DNA of 64,000 nt from assembly GCA_907165065.1 (NCBI GenBank), contig OU015528.1:36292515-36356514 (forward strand). The letters run 5' to 3'. Below, one piece after another: positions 1 to 11,217 of the stretch. The position numbers and the translations under genes are program-made. Numbering within the stretch: the stretch's first letter is position 1; the number at the start of each line of letters is the position of its first letter. The notes under the pieces were generated by a model. The model had not been told where the DNA came from. It made no database searches and saw nothing but the letters and a program-made list of their open reading frames with translations. This DNA is from Caprimulgus europaeus. Lineage: Eukaryota; Chordata; Aves; Caprimulgiformes; Caprimulgidae.

Positions 1-747
1 GTGGAACTGATATAGTCCAAAAAGGCTGAGAACTCAGGAAAATATTTTTGTATAAGGTTTGAACCTCTCAAAGCATGAGGCTGCTCAGCAAGAATGGAGT
101 CTTGGAGAGTATTATGAGGAATGTAAAAATTTTTTCTAATGTGCAAAATCTGATTAACCTCACTGATTTTGAATAACAAATCTGGAAAAAATTTCACATG
201 TAAGACAAAGAATGTGCTAGCTTTTAAATTCATGCTCAAAATTATGAATACTATAGAGATCTTTCCCTAAATGAAACCTCAAGCTATTTTAATTAGGGAA
301 AATAACCCTATCACTTTTTAAAGAAAAAGAGCTGAATTTTGGCAAAAGCACAAACTACTCAAACACAGATTTTCTAACAAAATTCAGGCAATGTCAACAC
401 TCTGCGCTGCCATGCCCATGGTTTGTCTTGAGCTCAATTTCAACCACAAACTCCCATCAGCAAGATAATATAAGAATAAAGAACTTAAGAAGACAGTTTG
501 GGTCATTTGAATCGGGTATTAAATATAATGTTATGAATATAACATAATATATAAATATAAGCATAAATGTTGTGCTGTACCCTTTGAATGAGAAACAGAT
601 TCACAGTCAGTGGCAAGTGCTGCCACCTCTTCAGCATTATGTGACTATCAGAATTTCCACCGGAGTTCAAGTATTAGTATGCATAAATGTGGCCACAGGA
701 TGTAGGGATGATATGGTTTGACACTATACACTGTCAGCACGATTTGT
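1..747. other. AT-rich non-coding stretch
   Basis: I see no gene or recognisable repeat here. The stretch is AT-rich, with many stops in all frames, and ends at a run of 20 A residues (748-767). It forms the left flank of the first CR1 element. Confidence 0.5.
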
Positions 748-767
748 AAAAAAAAAAAAAAAAAAAA
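748..767 (+). repeat. A20 homopolymer
   Basis: Twenty consecutive A residues lie about 55 bases upstream of the first CR1 copy. CR1 elements do not end in poly(A) and this run is on the 5' side of the element, so it is treated as an independent simple repeat. Confidence 0.9.
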
Positions 768-819
768 GGTATAGAAACTGACTTTTAAATTTTATTATGA
801 GAGAAGGGGCAGAAATAGG

Positions 820-1959
820 AATGGAAGGAACTACATCAGTAGACAAGGGAAGAGTTATGGATGTCGTCTATCTGGGTGGACTCTTTTCAGTGGATAAGAA
901 AGTGCCTGAATGGTTGCATCCAAGGCGTAGTGGTCAGTGCCTCAGTGTCCAGATGGAAGACAGTGACAAGTGGTGTCCCTGAACGGTCTGTACTGGGACC
1001 AGTGCTGTTTAATATCTTCATTGATGATATTGACAGTGGGATTGAGTGCACCCTCAGCAAGTTTGCTGATGATACCAAGCTGGGTGGTGCAGTCAATGTG
1101 CTGGAGGGACAGGATGCCATCCAGAGGGACCTGGACAGGCTGGAGAAGTGGGCCCAGGTGAACCCCATGAGGTTCAACAAGGCCAAGTGCAGGGTCCTGC
1201 ACCTGGGATGGGACAATCCTTGTTACTGATACAGGCTAGGAGATGATGTGCTGGAAAGCAGCCCTAAGGAGAAGGACCTGGGAGTAGTAGTGGATGAAAA
1301 GCTGGACTTGAGCCAGCAATGCACATCTGCAGCCCAGAAGGCCAAATGCATGCTGGGCTGCATCAAAAGCAGTGTGGCCAGCAGATCGAGCAGATCGAGA
1401 GAGGTGATTCTGCCCCTCTACTCTGCTCTGGTGAGCCCTCACCTGGAATACTGTGTCCAGCTTTGGAGCCCTCAGCAGAAGAAGGATGTGTAGCTGTTGG
1501 AGCGTGTGCACAGGAGGGCCACAAAGATGATCCAAGGGCTGGAGCACCTCGCCTATGAGGACAGGCTGAGAGAGTTGGGGCTGTTCAGCCTGGAGAAGAG
1601 AAGGCTCAGGGGGGACCTTATAGCAGCCTTCCAGCACCTGAAAGGTGCCTATAGGAAGGCTGGGGAAGAACTGTTCACAAGGGCATGTAGCAATAGGATG
1701 AGGGGTAATGGTTTTAAACTAGAAAAGGGTAGATTTAGGTTGGATATTAGGAAAAGGTTTTTCTATATGAGGGTGGTAGATCATTGGAACAGGTTGCCCA
1801 GAGAGGTAGTGGAGGCCCCGTCCCTGAAGATATTCAAGGTCAGGCTTGATGGGGCTCTGAGCACCTTGCTCCAGTAAAGATTTCCCTGCTTACTGCGGGG
1901 AGGTTGGACTAGATGACTTTTGCAGGTCCCTTTCAACCCAACACATTCTATGATTCTAT
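820..1959 (+). mobile_element. CR1-A: 5'-truncated CR1 LINE
   Basis: This is a non-LTR retrotransposon fragment of the CR1 family. It carries the C-terminal half of ORF2 (reverse transcriptase and tail) and the complete short 3' UTR. The 3' end has the CR1 signature GGTTGGACTAGATGA at about 1902-1916 and finishes in two octamer units of the ATTCTATG type at 1945-1958. The 5' edge is estimated from the loss of similarity to the copy at 8055-9355. Relative to that copy it has lost about 75 bases near 870, which removes RT motif A (the AFD aspartate). It also has a private 9-base duplication of CAGATCGAG near 1380-1400. It is fossil and cannot move on its own. The exact subfamily is not determined. 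Confidence 0.95.
861..1877 (+). pseudogene. CR1-A ORF2 (reverse transcriptase C-terminal half), broken
   Basis: The remnant is readable as three consecutive pieces: 861-1229, 1248-1493 and 1497-1877. The first piece has RT block 4-5 residues ([16 protein letters not shown]) and the catalytic FADD box at 1062-1073. The second has the [15 protein letters not shown] motif of CR1 proteins. The third has the C-terminal [10 protein letters not shown] and [15 protein letters not shown] motifs and stops at 1875-1877. The breaks are TGA at 1227-1229, where the family has a sense codon (probably Trp), and TAG at 1491-1493, where family members usually read Met-Glu. The PQG motif before SVLGP reads PER. 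All three lesions recur in the copy at 8055-9355. No function is expected. Host control is not visible. Confidence 0.92.
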
Positions 1960-2890
1960 ATTTTATCTGTACGTATGTTGCAATAGGAGACAGTATTGAT
2001 TATGTATAGACACATTATGCTCCCCTTGCAAGGAAGATTTGGAACAGAGGCAGAAGGAAAATTTAATAAAATATTAAACAGTAGATTACTATTGTAAGTG
2101 ATCTACATCTGACTTAGGTAAGGCTTGTCTTCAGTAACCTCAAGGCTTGTTAAAATGTCTAACTGAAGTAACTACCCTTTCTCCATGGATGAGCAGATGA
2201 AGTGATTGAGATGCTCCTGACTCATAATTGTTCTGGTTTTGTGCAGAGTAAGGAAGACATCTCATTTATTTTCACTGCAGAAGGTTGTAGCATTCCCAAC
2301 TTGCTAGTGCTGAGAAGACAATATAGGCCCCTAGTCAGTAAACCTAATTAGAGAGCTATTCTGCTTCCCTATCAACCACAACTGTGAGTGGCAATCTCAT
2401 TAGCGTGTGTCCTGCTGAATACAGGCAATGTTTGTGCCTTTTCAAGCTGTAATGCATTTTTGCTGATAACATACTCCTAGCAATTATCCTTTTCTCCATC
2501 AGTTTTGTGGGTGTCTAGGGCTTTGGAATATTAGCTCTTTTTTATGTCTGTCACTGTTAAAAACATTTTAACGGGATGTAGTGTGCCAGCCTTTGGCTCA
2601 TATACAGCTAATGGCAAATTCACTGTCACTATCTAGTCTGTCTGTGCTGGCAATACAAATGCTCCTACATTGATAAATGCAGTGTAGGTGTGTGTGAAAG
2701 TTTTGCAGCGTTGAGCATCGAATTCAAATGTTGCAAACTCCCTCCTGCAGTTTGTTGTAGGACACCTGAGGTAGAAGTACGGTCTTAGAATCATGGCACA
2801 CTTGTGACTGCTATTAAAAATTGTGACATTTATCTATAATTTTGACTTTAGAAATAACAGGTAGTTTTTGCTAAAAGCACCCGATTTCTT
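1960..2890. other. Unique non-coding DNA
   Basis: No gene was recognised. The part from about 2370 to 2680 is less AT-monotonous than its surroundings, with few simple repeats, and could be a conserved non-coding element. That is inference from texture only. Confidence 0.35.
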
Positions 2891-2996
2891 AAAAAACCCA
2901 CAACAAAAAAAATGCCCAAAAGAAAAAAAGCCACCAACAAAAAAACCCCAACCAACAAACCAAACAACAACAAAAAAACCCAAACAAAAAACCCCT
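2891..2996. repeat. A/C-rich low-complexity tract
   Basis: About 105 bases consist almost only of A and C, with runs such as AAAAAACCC and CCAACCAACAAACC. The opposite strand gives a Gly/Phe/Val-rich open frame (2834-3019) that is a composition artefact. Similar tracts occur at 11146-11217, 30841-30889, 31821-31872 and 60902-60983. Confidence 0.85.
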
Positions 2997-5900
2997 AGAA
3001 AAATAATTAGTTTATACACATTTTAGCTTTCCTTTAATACTAACAGAAGTATTTTTTTAAATTGTACAACGTTGTTGACACAGTAAGAATATATGCTTGC
3101 AAAATGAAAAAAAAAAGGAGAAAATACAAATTCCCCTCCTACCTTTAGTTATTCTAAGGTCTCCTCAGTGTGACTATTATAAAGGAGTTTTTTTTCAAGT
3201 GAGGTGATAAATTCTTTTGTTTCTATTGTTTGATTTAGTGTGTTCTTTACTGACGTGACAGAAACCAGTATTTACAGAGCTAATTCAATTAAGTAAGTAA
3301 GTCCTTCTTAGTGGATTAGAGAAATACTGAAATTTGAGGATTTCAGAGGAAAAAAAAAGAAAAGAAAAATGTTATTAGTATCATAAGTAATGCATAAACC
3401 AAGAGCAATTTTATAGCAAAATTTTATTTGATTATAAGAGCCGTACATAATTTCACTACAGGCAGCAAAAATAATTTTCTTCTTCTGACGACTGTTTTCA
3501 TAGTAGCAATAGCTACTCTGAGCTAATGGAAGATCAGCTTTGGTAATAAGGTGCCCCCCAGAAATTCCTTCCTTGTAGCATACAAGACTGCAGGTGTGCT
3601 AAATTTGCTCTGGTTTTTCTCCTGTGGTAGAAACTCAGTAGTAGTTTAAAACAGTTTGGCACTAAAACATACATTAAAAAAGTTAAATTTCAGAATGTAT
3701 TTTTACCTGCTAATACTTCCTTCAGAGCTGACTATTTATTTGTAAATAAACACTTTAGAGGAAAATATCCTTTACATTTCCAATCAAAACATAGATTATA
3801 ATTTAAAATCTTGTGGATTTGACAATATTGCTATTGGTCAGTGATAATGAAATAAATATTATAAATAGCAGTTCTGTTCTCATTAATTAAACCTGGTTGT
3901 TTTATGAAATTGATTTTTATAGGTGCATCGGGTACATCAGTGCACTTTTTATTGCATGGTGGTGAACAGTCCTCTTAGACCTAGAGTTCCTTCAAATTTA
4001 TTATATTATTTTTGTACTTAGGTAGAGACATAGCTAACCTAAGCTTAGCTGTGTAAAAGTTGAGCTTCTAGTCTGTGTTTGTTGTCTAGCATCTCTGGAT
4101 GGCACACACAGAAAGATGGAAACCCTCAGGGGGTGATTCACTTCACCTCCCTCTTCCATTAATTATGCAAAAAGCTCAAGTATGTATGCTAAATTTTTAG
4201 GTAGCTGAAATTTGATAAAATGATGCTGTTACTGGTGCTGGTCTCCCCATATTAATATTTTCTGCTTTTCTTACTCAGCCTGAATAAACATTGAGTAGAA
4301 GTAACACAGTTTGCTTTATCTTTCCAGAACAGGTTGCTTCCCATAATGATTTCAGGGCAGTCAAACAGAGAAGCTCCTGAGTTCAGTTTTTAAGCTTTCT
4401 TGTGATGCTGAGCCTTCTTTCAAATTTTGCCTGGTCTGTTTTGGCTTGTGTAGTCAAGCTGATGATATATGCTGTGATGGTTTACAGGCTGCACTTTTCT
4501 TCTCTTTCTGTATTTAAAATCAATGTGAACACCATTAAAAAAAGAAACCAAATCTTCAGATTATTAAAATAATTTAAAACAATGCTGTTGACTCAACAAG
4601 AGCAAGAAGATAGAGCCTAAGGATTCTGACTTTTTCACTGAATTTTTAATGGAAAAACAATAGTTCAGGCAGATTTTCTTGAGAATGCTGTTTATAAAAA
4701 ATGAGCTTTCTGCTTTGCTGTTGTATCTCTCATGGTGGATCATAAGGCTGTTTTTATATTGGTTTACCTACTACGAAGCTTGTTAACAAGATAACAATGC
4801 ATTTTTTTTTTTTTTAAGGAAATAAATGATGACTGTATTAAAATAGAGGACCAAGCTTGTTTTGGAGAAAATGGGCTCTACTGTTCTTTTCCCTCCGTTT
4901 TTGGTAAAAATTGTCACCCAACAGTATGTGGCTCTTGCTGAATAAAGAAGAGGTTCACTGCTAGGGTCACTCAGACCCTGAAGGGGAAAGCTTTAGCTTT
5001 TCAGTTGGAAAAGTTTTCTAATGAGCAGATCTTCTGAAAAATCATTGGTAAGACTGAAGTTCTTTCTGACAAAATATTCCTCTTGCCCTGTAGGAGGGAC
5101 AAGTCAACTCACTGAAAAGGCACCTTGTCTCAAGCAGTTGGTGGGAGTTTGCTGCTGGTAGCACTTCTCCCTCCTTGCTGGGATGCAGAAAGCAATCCCT
5201 GAAGGTAACACTGCCACCTTGGGCTCCAGCACTGTAAAAGCACGAGTAGAACCTGTCAAGAAAATTGTTTCTAACACTAGAGAGCTGCTTAGCTGCTTGT
5301 TACCTTAAGGCAGGGAGACGCAAACTTTGATGTTTCTTTTCAAGCACAGAGTTGTATCCCTTCTCACAGACAGTTAAACAATGGCTCATTACAATGAGAT
5401 ATCCTTGCTCTTACTTTAATGGTTTCTTCTGGATGTTTTACAACGTTTAAATACCAGTTTTATTTCCAGACTCTCTGTAATTTAACGGAGTCTTTCTTTT
5501 TTTCCCCTGGACCTTCTATAATCTCATGTTTTACTGGTTAAAAACCATATTTTCCTTCTTGTAACACACAGGTAGCTTGTTTGCCTTCCATTTGCATGAG
5601 TTGATGTTATTCACTGCACATAGTATGTGTATAGGCAGAGATTTGTAATTGTGAGCAGAACCTGATGCTTTCTAAGTTTCAACATAGGAAAAAAAAAATC
5701 TTTTTGAGATTAATTGCCCAGTATATACTTTGGGTGATATATTTCTATGTTCATCCCATAGAGTATAAAGAAAAAAAAAAGTTAGCACATCAAAATTTCA
5801 GGATTATGTTATTTTATTTTATAGACTCTAATTTATGTGTCATGAAACCACTCTTATAGCTTAAAGTACATCTACTGTATCTCTAATTATTAATAGTATA

Positions 5901-7499
5901 TTGGGAAAAGTAAGGATAAGCACCTCCCTTTTACCCTGCCAAAAAAACACCCACATGTATCACTAGGGTAGAAAGGGGTGCACCCCCTCAAATCCAAGTT
6001 GAAGATGTTGAAGCATCAAATCAACTTCACTGTCATAATTCCTCTAAATTTTGCATGTATATTATCTTGCCACTTGCTCCTTGCACTGTTCTGTTTGTGA
6101 TTCGTAGCTGTCAAGGACAAAAGATGACCTGTCTGCAGGGGAAAGAAGCTATGGGATGGGGAGGGCACTTAGTACAGTTAGGGGAAATAAAGAAAATTTT
6201 AAAGGTCAGGTATCTAATTAAAGATATTAATTGCTTCTAAAAAAGGAGGGAAAACCACCTTTTCTCTGCATAGTAAAGCATTCTCTTCAACTGCTCTGGG
6301 ATAAAAAAGAACAAAAGTTCAGTCCTTTCATAAAATAAGTATGGTTTAATACACTATCTATAAATGATCTTTGGAAATTGCCTCATCTTATTTAAAAGGG
6401 TATACACATAGCTTCTGTAGTTAAATCATACTCGTGATCTGTATGCTTGTTCTACAAAAATAAATAATACAATATAAATAGTATAAAAAAAAATAATCTC
6501 CTGGACAAATATTATGAAATCTATTCTATGAGTTGATTATGCCTAACTGCATGCTTGTAAAGAAAGTGAGCTTCACAATTGTGACTAGTGTGATATAATA
6601 AGAATATCAGAAACAAGAGATCTTAAATCTGTTTTGAAGAAATTGTAAATACTAAAAACAGGATAAAAAAAAGAGAAGCATTTGCTGTTCTATATATTGG
6701 GACAGTTAAGAGAAAAATTCTGAATTAGTAATGGGGAGTTTTGACTGATGACTTGTAAAGCACCCACATGGGAGTTAATAAACCATTAACGTACTGTTCA
6801 TTTTTCTTATGCTGGTCAGCTTTTCACTTGAGTACTTTAGAAAGTCTGTCCCTATGTCAGTTAAATAAGCTGTATCTTTTATTCATTCTCTTCAGGAACA
6901 GACATTACGGTTACTCTCATGTGTACAGAGAGTGGTGGAGTCATGACATTTAAAGATATTTTTATGATGATGGAGATGTTTAGTCATATTTACATGATTA
7001 GACAGATACTACAAGACACCCATCCTATAGCTTGAGACAAGTTATGTTCATATGTGGAATAGCAAATTGCAGTTATAATTTTAATTTGCTTTGCTTACCT
7101 TATTTATTGGAGATCACTTCAGAACTCTTATTTATTTCTACTGTTTTAGAGGAGACGATTGATCTATGGTTACAGTTGTTGATTTTGTTTACCAGTGGAA
7201 GAATTACCTTCCTGCCCAAACATCTCAGTATAAGCTAGCTCCTGCATGTTACCTCAAACTTGTGCCCATTGCTTCAAAAAATGGTTAAATATATTACAAA
7301 TACAAGAACTAAGCTGCTGTAAACTGGCTTTGAGCATGTCTTTGCTTTGTGAATAAAGGGAAAAGAGAGGTCCCCAGTGCTGTCTGCAGCAAGGAAATCT
7401 GTTCTGTAGTTGCTATTATGCTCCAGGAGCTTTTGCACCCCTTGCTGTGGCCTCAGGTCAACCAGGGGTGCTTACATCTAGTTTGAGCAAGGAATTTAA
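2997..7499. other. AT-rich non-coding stretch
   Basis: About 4.5 kb has no recognisable gene or transposon. It contains short homopolymers (for example T around 4801-4816) and scattered open frames of about 60 codons with no family resemblance. A slightly GC-richer patch at 5080-5260 gives no protein match I recognise. Confidence 0.45.
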
Positions 7500-7563
7500 T
7501 TGTGTGCTTAACATTAAATTCAGCAAGACTTATACATGTACTTAACTTCAACACTTGCTTGCC
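7500..7563. repeat. Possible fossil of an old amniote palindromic repeat
   Basis: The segment repeats CTTAAC-type words around CATGTACTTAACTT and CACTTGCTT. It resembles, from memory, the self-complementary repeat with GCACATGCTTAA cores that is abundant in turtles and crocodilians. The match is short and diverged. A search against Dfam or Repbase archosaur and turtle libraries would settle it. Confidence 0.35.
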
Positions 7564-8054
7564 GTTATCGGGAAGAGTGGTTTGCTCAATTTGGATTACA
7601 GGAAGGAAAGACAGTTTATCCTGGTGAGGTGGATATCCATGAATGCCTGCGTCTGTACCAACATCAAAGGGACCTTTTTTTCAGCTCAGAAGCACTCAGA
7701 TCAAAACCACAGTGATTCCTTTGCATGATGTGGTCAGCGGAGAAAAGAAGGCAAGCTCTTGCATCTTTCTAGAAACAGCCCTTATCACTCCACATCCCGT
7801 CTCTTCCGTCATGACAAAGGATGGCACTTTGGAGTTGCCTTTCTCCCTCCACTCATTTCCTTCAATAGAGTGGTTGGCACTGAGAAATTATCTTTCCCAC
7901 ACTGACACATGCCTCTGTTCCCTTGGTGTTGCCAAAGACAAGTGGGGAGGGAAGAGTTATGGCTGTGGAAAGAAGGCAGTAGTGACCCACTGGTCTTGCT
8001 GTATGAATTAGTGTATTTCTGTTCTTGAAAAATGTTAGGTCCTAACACTCTACC
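7564..8054. other. Unique stretch with an unassigned open frame
   Basis: An ATG-started frame of 122 codons runs at 7643-8011 on +. The translation has no family motif, signal peptide or membrane segment that I recognise, and there is no evidence of splicing or conservation. It directly abuts the 3' end of the CR1 copy that begins at 8055. I treat it as a chance frame. Confidence 0.35.
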
Positions 8055-9355
8055 TAGAATCATAGAATGTATTGGGTCAGAAGGGACCTTCAAAGGTCAT
8101 CTAGTCCAACCTTCCTGCAGTACGCAGGGACATCTTTACTAGAGCAGGTTACCCTTTTCTAGTTTAAAACCGTTACTCCTCATCTTATGATGAACAGTTC
8201 TTCCCCAGCTTTCCTATAGGCACCTTTCAGGTGCTGGAAGGCTGCTATAAGGTTCCCCGGGAGCCTTGTCTTCTGCAGTCTGAACAACCCCAACTCTCTC
8301 AGCCTGTCCTCATAGACGAGGTGCTCCAGCCCTTTGATCATCTTTGTGGCCCTCCTGTGGACACGCTCCAACAGCTACACATCCTTCTTCTGCTGAGGGC
8401 TCCAAAGCTGGACACAGTATTCCAGGTGAGGGCTCACCAGAGCAGAGTAGAGGGGCAGAATCACCTCTCTCGATCTGCTGGCCACACTGCTTTTGATGCA
8501 GCCCAGCATGCATTTGGCCTTCTGGGCTGCAGATGTACATTGCTGGCTCAAGTCCAGCTTTTCATCCACTACTACCCCCAGGTCCTTTTCCTTAGGGCTG
8601 CTTTCCAGCACATCATCTCCTAGCCTGTATCAGTAACAAGGATTGTCCCATCCCAGGCGCAGGACCCTGCACTTGGCCTTGTTGAACCTCATGGGGTTCA
8701 CCTGAGCCCACTTCTCCAGCCTGTCCAGGTCCCTCTGGATGGCATCCTGTCCCTCCAGCACATTGACTGCACCACCCAGCTTGGTATCATCAGCGAACTT
8801 GCTGAGGGTGCACTCAATCCCACTGTCAATATCATCAATGAAGATATTAAACAGCACTGGTCCCAGTACAGACCGTTCAGGGACACCGCTTGTCACTGTC
8901 TTCTATCTGGACATTGAGTCCACTACCTCCTGGATGCTATCATCCATCCAATTTCATATCCATTGTCCACCCATCAAATCCATATCTCTTCAACTTAGAG
9001 AGATGGATGTTGTGGGGGGCTGTGTCAAAGGCCGTGCAGAAATCCAGATAGATAACATCCATAGCTCTTCTCTTGTCTACTGATGCAGTTACTTCATTGC
9101 AGAAAGCCACTAGGTTGGTCAGGCAGGACCTGCCCCTGGTAAAGCCATGCTGGCTGTCTTGGATCACCTCCCTGTCCTCCGTGTGCTTCAGCATAGCTCC
9201 TAGGATGATCTGTTCCATGATCTTCCCAGGCACAGAGGTGAGGCTGACAGATCAGTAGTTCCCAGGGTCCTCCTTTCTACCCCTTTTAAAAATGGGTATA
9301 ATGTTTCCTACCTTGTGTCTTCCCTGCAGTGTCACAACTTCACAGATGCTCATCT
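8055..9355 (-). mobile_element. CR1-B: 5'-truncated CR1 LINE, same subfamily as CR1-A
   Basis: This CR1 copy is inserted on the minus strand. Its 3' end is at 8055-8068 with ATTCTATG-type units, and the diagnostic CATCTAGTCCAACC lies at 8099-8112. It reaches further 5' than the copy at 820-1959. It keeps the finger-domain text around GNIIPIFK (about 9285-9310), [12 protein letters not shown] (near 9200-9233) and RT motif A (AFD, 9024-9032). A private deletion of roughly 130 bases near 8150 joins the GGGTA that follows the ORF2 tail directly to the end of the gene. The 5' edge is approximate because the similarity fades past about 9320. The flanks share nothing obvious with those of the first copy. 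Confidence 0.95.
8165..9330 (-). pseudogene. CR1-B ORF2 (reverse transcriptase), broken
   Basis: Reading on minus from about 9330, the recognisable parts in order are the GNIIPIFK and PGNY region and then PGKIMEQI. They are followed by [16 protein letters not shown], motif A with [23 protein letters not shown], the FADD catalytic box (8786-8797) and [15 protein letters not shown]. The last part is [10 protein letters not shown]. The premature TGA at 8630-8632 and the TAG at 8375-8377 sit at exactly the homologous positions of the stops in the first copy, and the PQG motif again reads PER. A frame interruption near 8900-8945 and the 3' deletion are private. The gene is non-functional. Confidence 0.92.
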
Positions 9356-11145
9356 AGTGCCTGTCCATTTCTGTGCTCATCATTTGTAGGATAGAGCCTA
9401 CTGCTTCATTTGTTAACATAAAATTCTAATTAACAACAGCCAACCTCCTTGACTTACAGTCTAATGCTGCTCCAGCTCAACTGCCACATGTTCCTTTGGG
9501 ATCCACCTGAGATACTGCTTTAGTTGACTTCCTGGAGAACATGGGATAACATAGCCATCTACATTCCTGACAAGGTATTTTATTTCATTGAAGGCTCCAA
9601 AAGAAAATGAGATATAAGGGTTGCAGGACAGACCTACTGCTAGATCTACTAGCAGGGCAAATCTACTCTCCCCCAGTTGAGATGGAAGTATATGGTTATT
9701 TATGATAGACACAGGCCCCAGCTGATTCCTTTAAGTATCTGTGCAGATCATGTGTAAGTTAGGTCTGTAAAAGGGAATTAAGATTCAGTCGACAGAAGTC
9801 TGTATGTGATGCAGCATTATATACTAAGAGTCATTGCTGCTAACTTCATGGTCAGTTCTTCAGAAAATACACCCAGTCTAACATCTTTCCCACTCGATCA
9901 CACTGTAGTACTACACGCAGATCTCGGAAGCAAATTGTCCTTTTGTTTTGCAGTGCTGCGGGGAGTAGATTTGAATCCTGGACAAGCTGGCACTAGAAAA
10001 TTGGGAGGGATTCAGAGAAACTCACCAATAATGATTAAAGATTTTGATTTTATGGAGACATATTAAAAACTAATTATATAGAATTTGTCTAAATGGTGAT
10101 ATATCAATATGCCGGTACAGAATTATTCTCATAAGAGAAAGCTGAGAATGCTAATGAAGAGGATCAATTTCTGTTCCTTAAAAAAACCCTGTGTACTAGA
10201 CCACTGCTTTGCTAGTCTACACAAATTGTGTGCTAGAGGGCAGTGTGATTTGTAGCAAGCAGTGTCCTTGTCTACGTTACTTTTTATAACCAACTTAATT
10301 TTAATTTATAGCTGTACTCGCATGCCAATTGCTGTTTCACACTTCTCACAAATTCTGCAAGTGAAGTTCATGGTAGATTAACCAGTCAGTGTGCTCTGTG
10401 ATTGCCCACTGCATATTTCAAAAGCATCAAATGACTAGACTCTCAATTTAGTAGAGTTTTAAGCAATTAGTTGGAAAGCAGAAACTGAAGTCCCTCAAAC
10501 CTTGCAGCTCTTGATCAGGAGATGGGGGGGAAAAAAAAAAAAAAAGAATTACTCTGCAGTTGTTAAATATCTCCAGCATAATAGCATTGGTTTCTGTTTA
10601 GGTATATGAGAACTCAGATAGAAATATCGTGCTTGTGCTGGATTAGCCTGAGTACATAGGATCTTGAAAATAATAGTGTAACCACAAGCTCACTAAATAA
10701 CAGAATAATGTTTGGTTTTCACAGAAAATAGATGGAAGGCCCTATACTTTTGGTTTTATAAAACAAGTTCATTTTTTTTTTCCTCAGTGACATCCTGTGC
10801 TCTCAAACTAGGGCTCTTCCAACCTGCTAATGAAGTGTATGATGGAGGGGTTCTCCATCTGTTTTTCAAGATACACCTGTGGCCCCAATCAGCACATAAG
10901 TAGCTTTTTCTATTCTACTGAATCAAAACTGGAGTCCTTGAGTTTATTTTAATTTCCAATAAGTTTTTGTTTTCAGTGTAGATGGGTTGCATTGTAATAT
11001 CTCAGTACTGTGAAATTTAAATGGTTCTGCCTGTGTGAAAGCTCATTCCATTGCCATTCATATGCAGATCCACTTCCCAAGGTATAATTCTTTTTAAAAT
11101 TTATATTACTGTGTTGATCACAAGCCTTAGCCAGGATCAGAAACT
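9356..11145. other. AT-rich non-coding stretch
   Basis: No recognised gene. Includes an A-rich run near 10528-10545 and a small inverted repeat, CTGCTAG/CTAGCAG, near 9638-9656. Open frames at 9461-9712 (-) and 9806-10066 (+) show no family motifs. Confidence 0.4.
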
Positions 11146-11217
11146 TGGGGTTATTTTTGGGGGGGTGTTGTTGTTTGGTTGTGGGGGGTTTTTGGGGTGT
11201 TTTTTTGTTTTTCTCTT
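11146..11217. repeat. G/T-rich low-complexity tract
   Basis: About 70 bases of G and T, including GGGGGG and runs of T up to seven, form the complement-type counterpart of the A/C-rich tract at 2891-2996. The local G runs could allow quadruplex-like folding, but this is untested. Confidence 0.8.

Noticed and set aside
748..767. Poly(A) tail of a processed retrogene or of CR1-A
   Set aside because: It lies on the 5' side of CR1-A, CR1 does not use poly(A), and no retrocopied coding sequence precedes it.
1236..1637. 133-codon antisense frame over CR1-A (and its twin on + at 8231-8623)
   Set aside because: It is the opposite strand of the CR1 ORF2. It is open only because the coding strand is GC-richer, and the similarity between the two reflects the repeat.
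7643..8011. 122-codon frame next to CR1-B
   Set aside because: No recognisable domain, no sign of splicing or promoter, and the length is within chance expectation for 64 kb.
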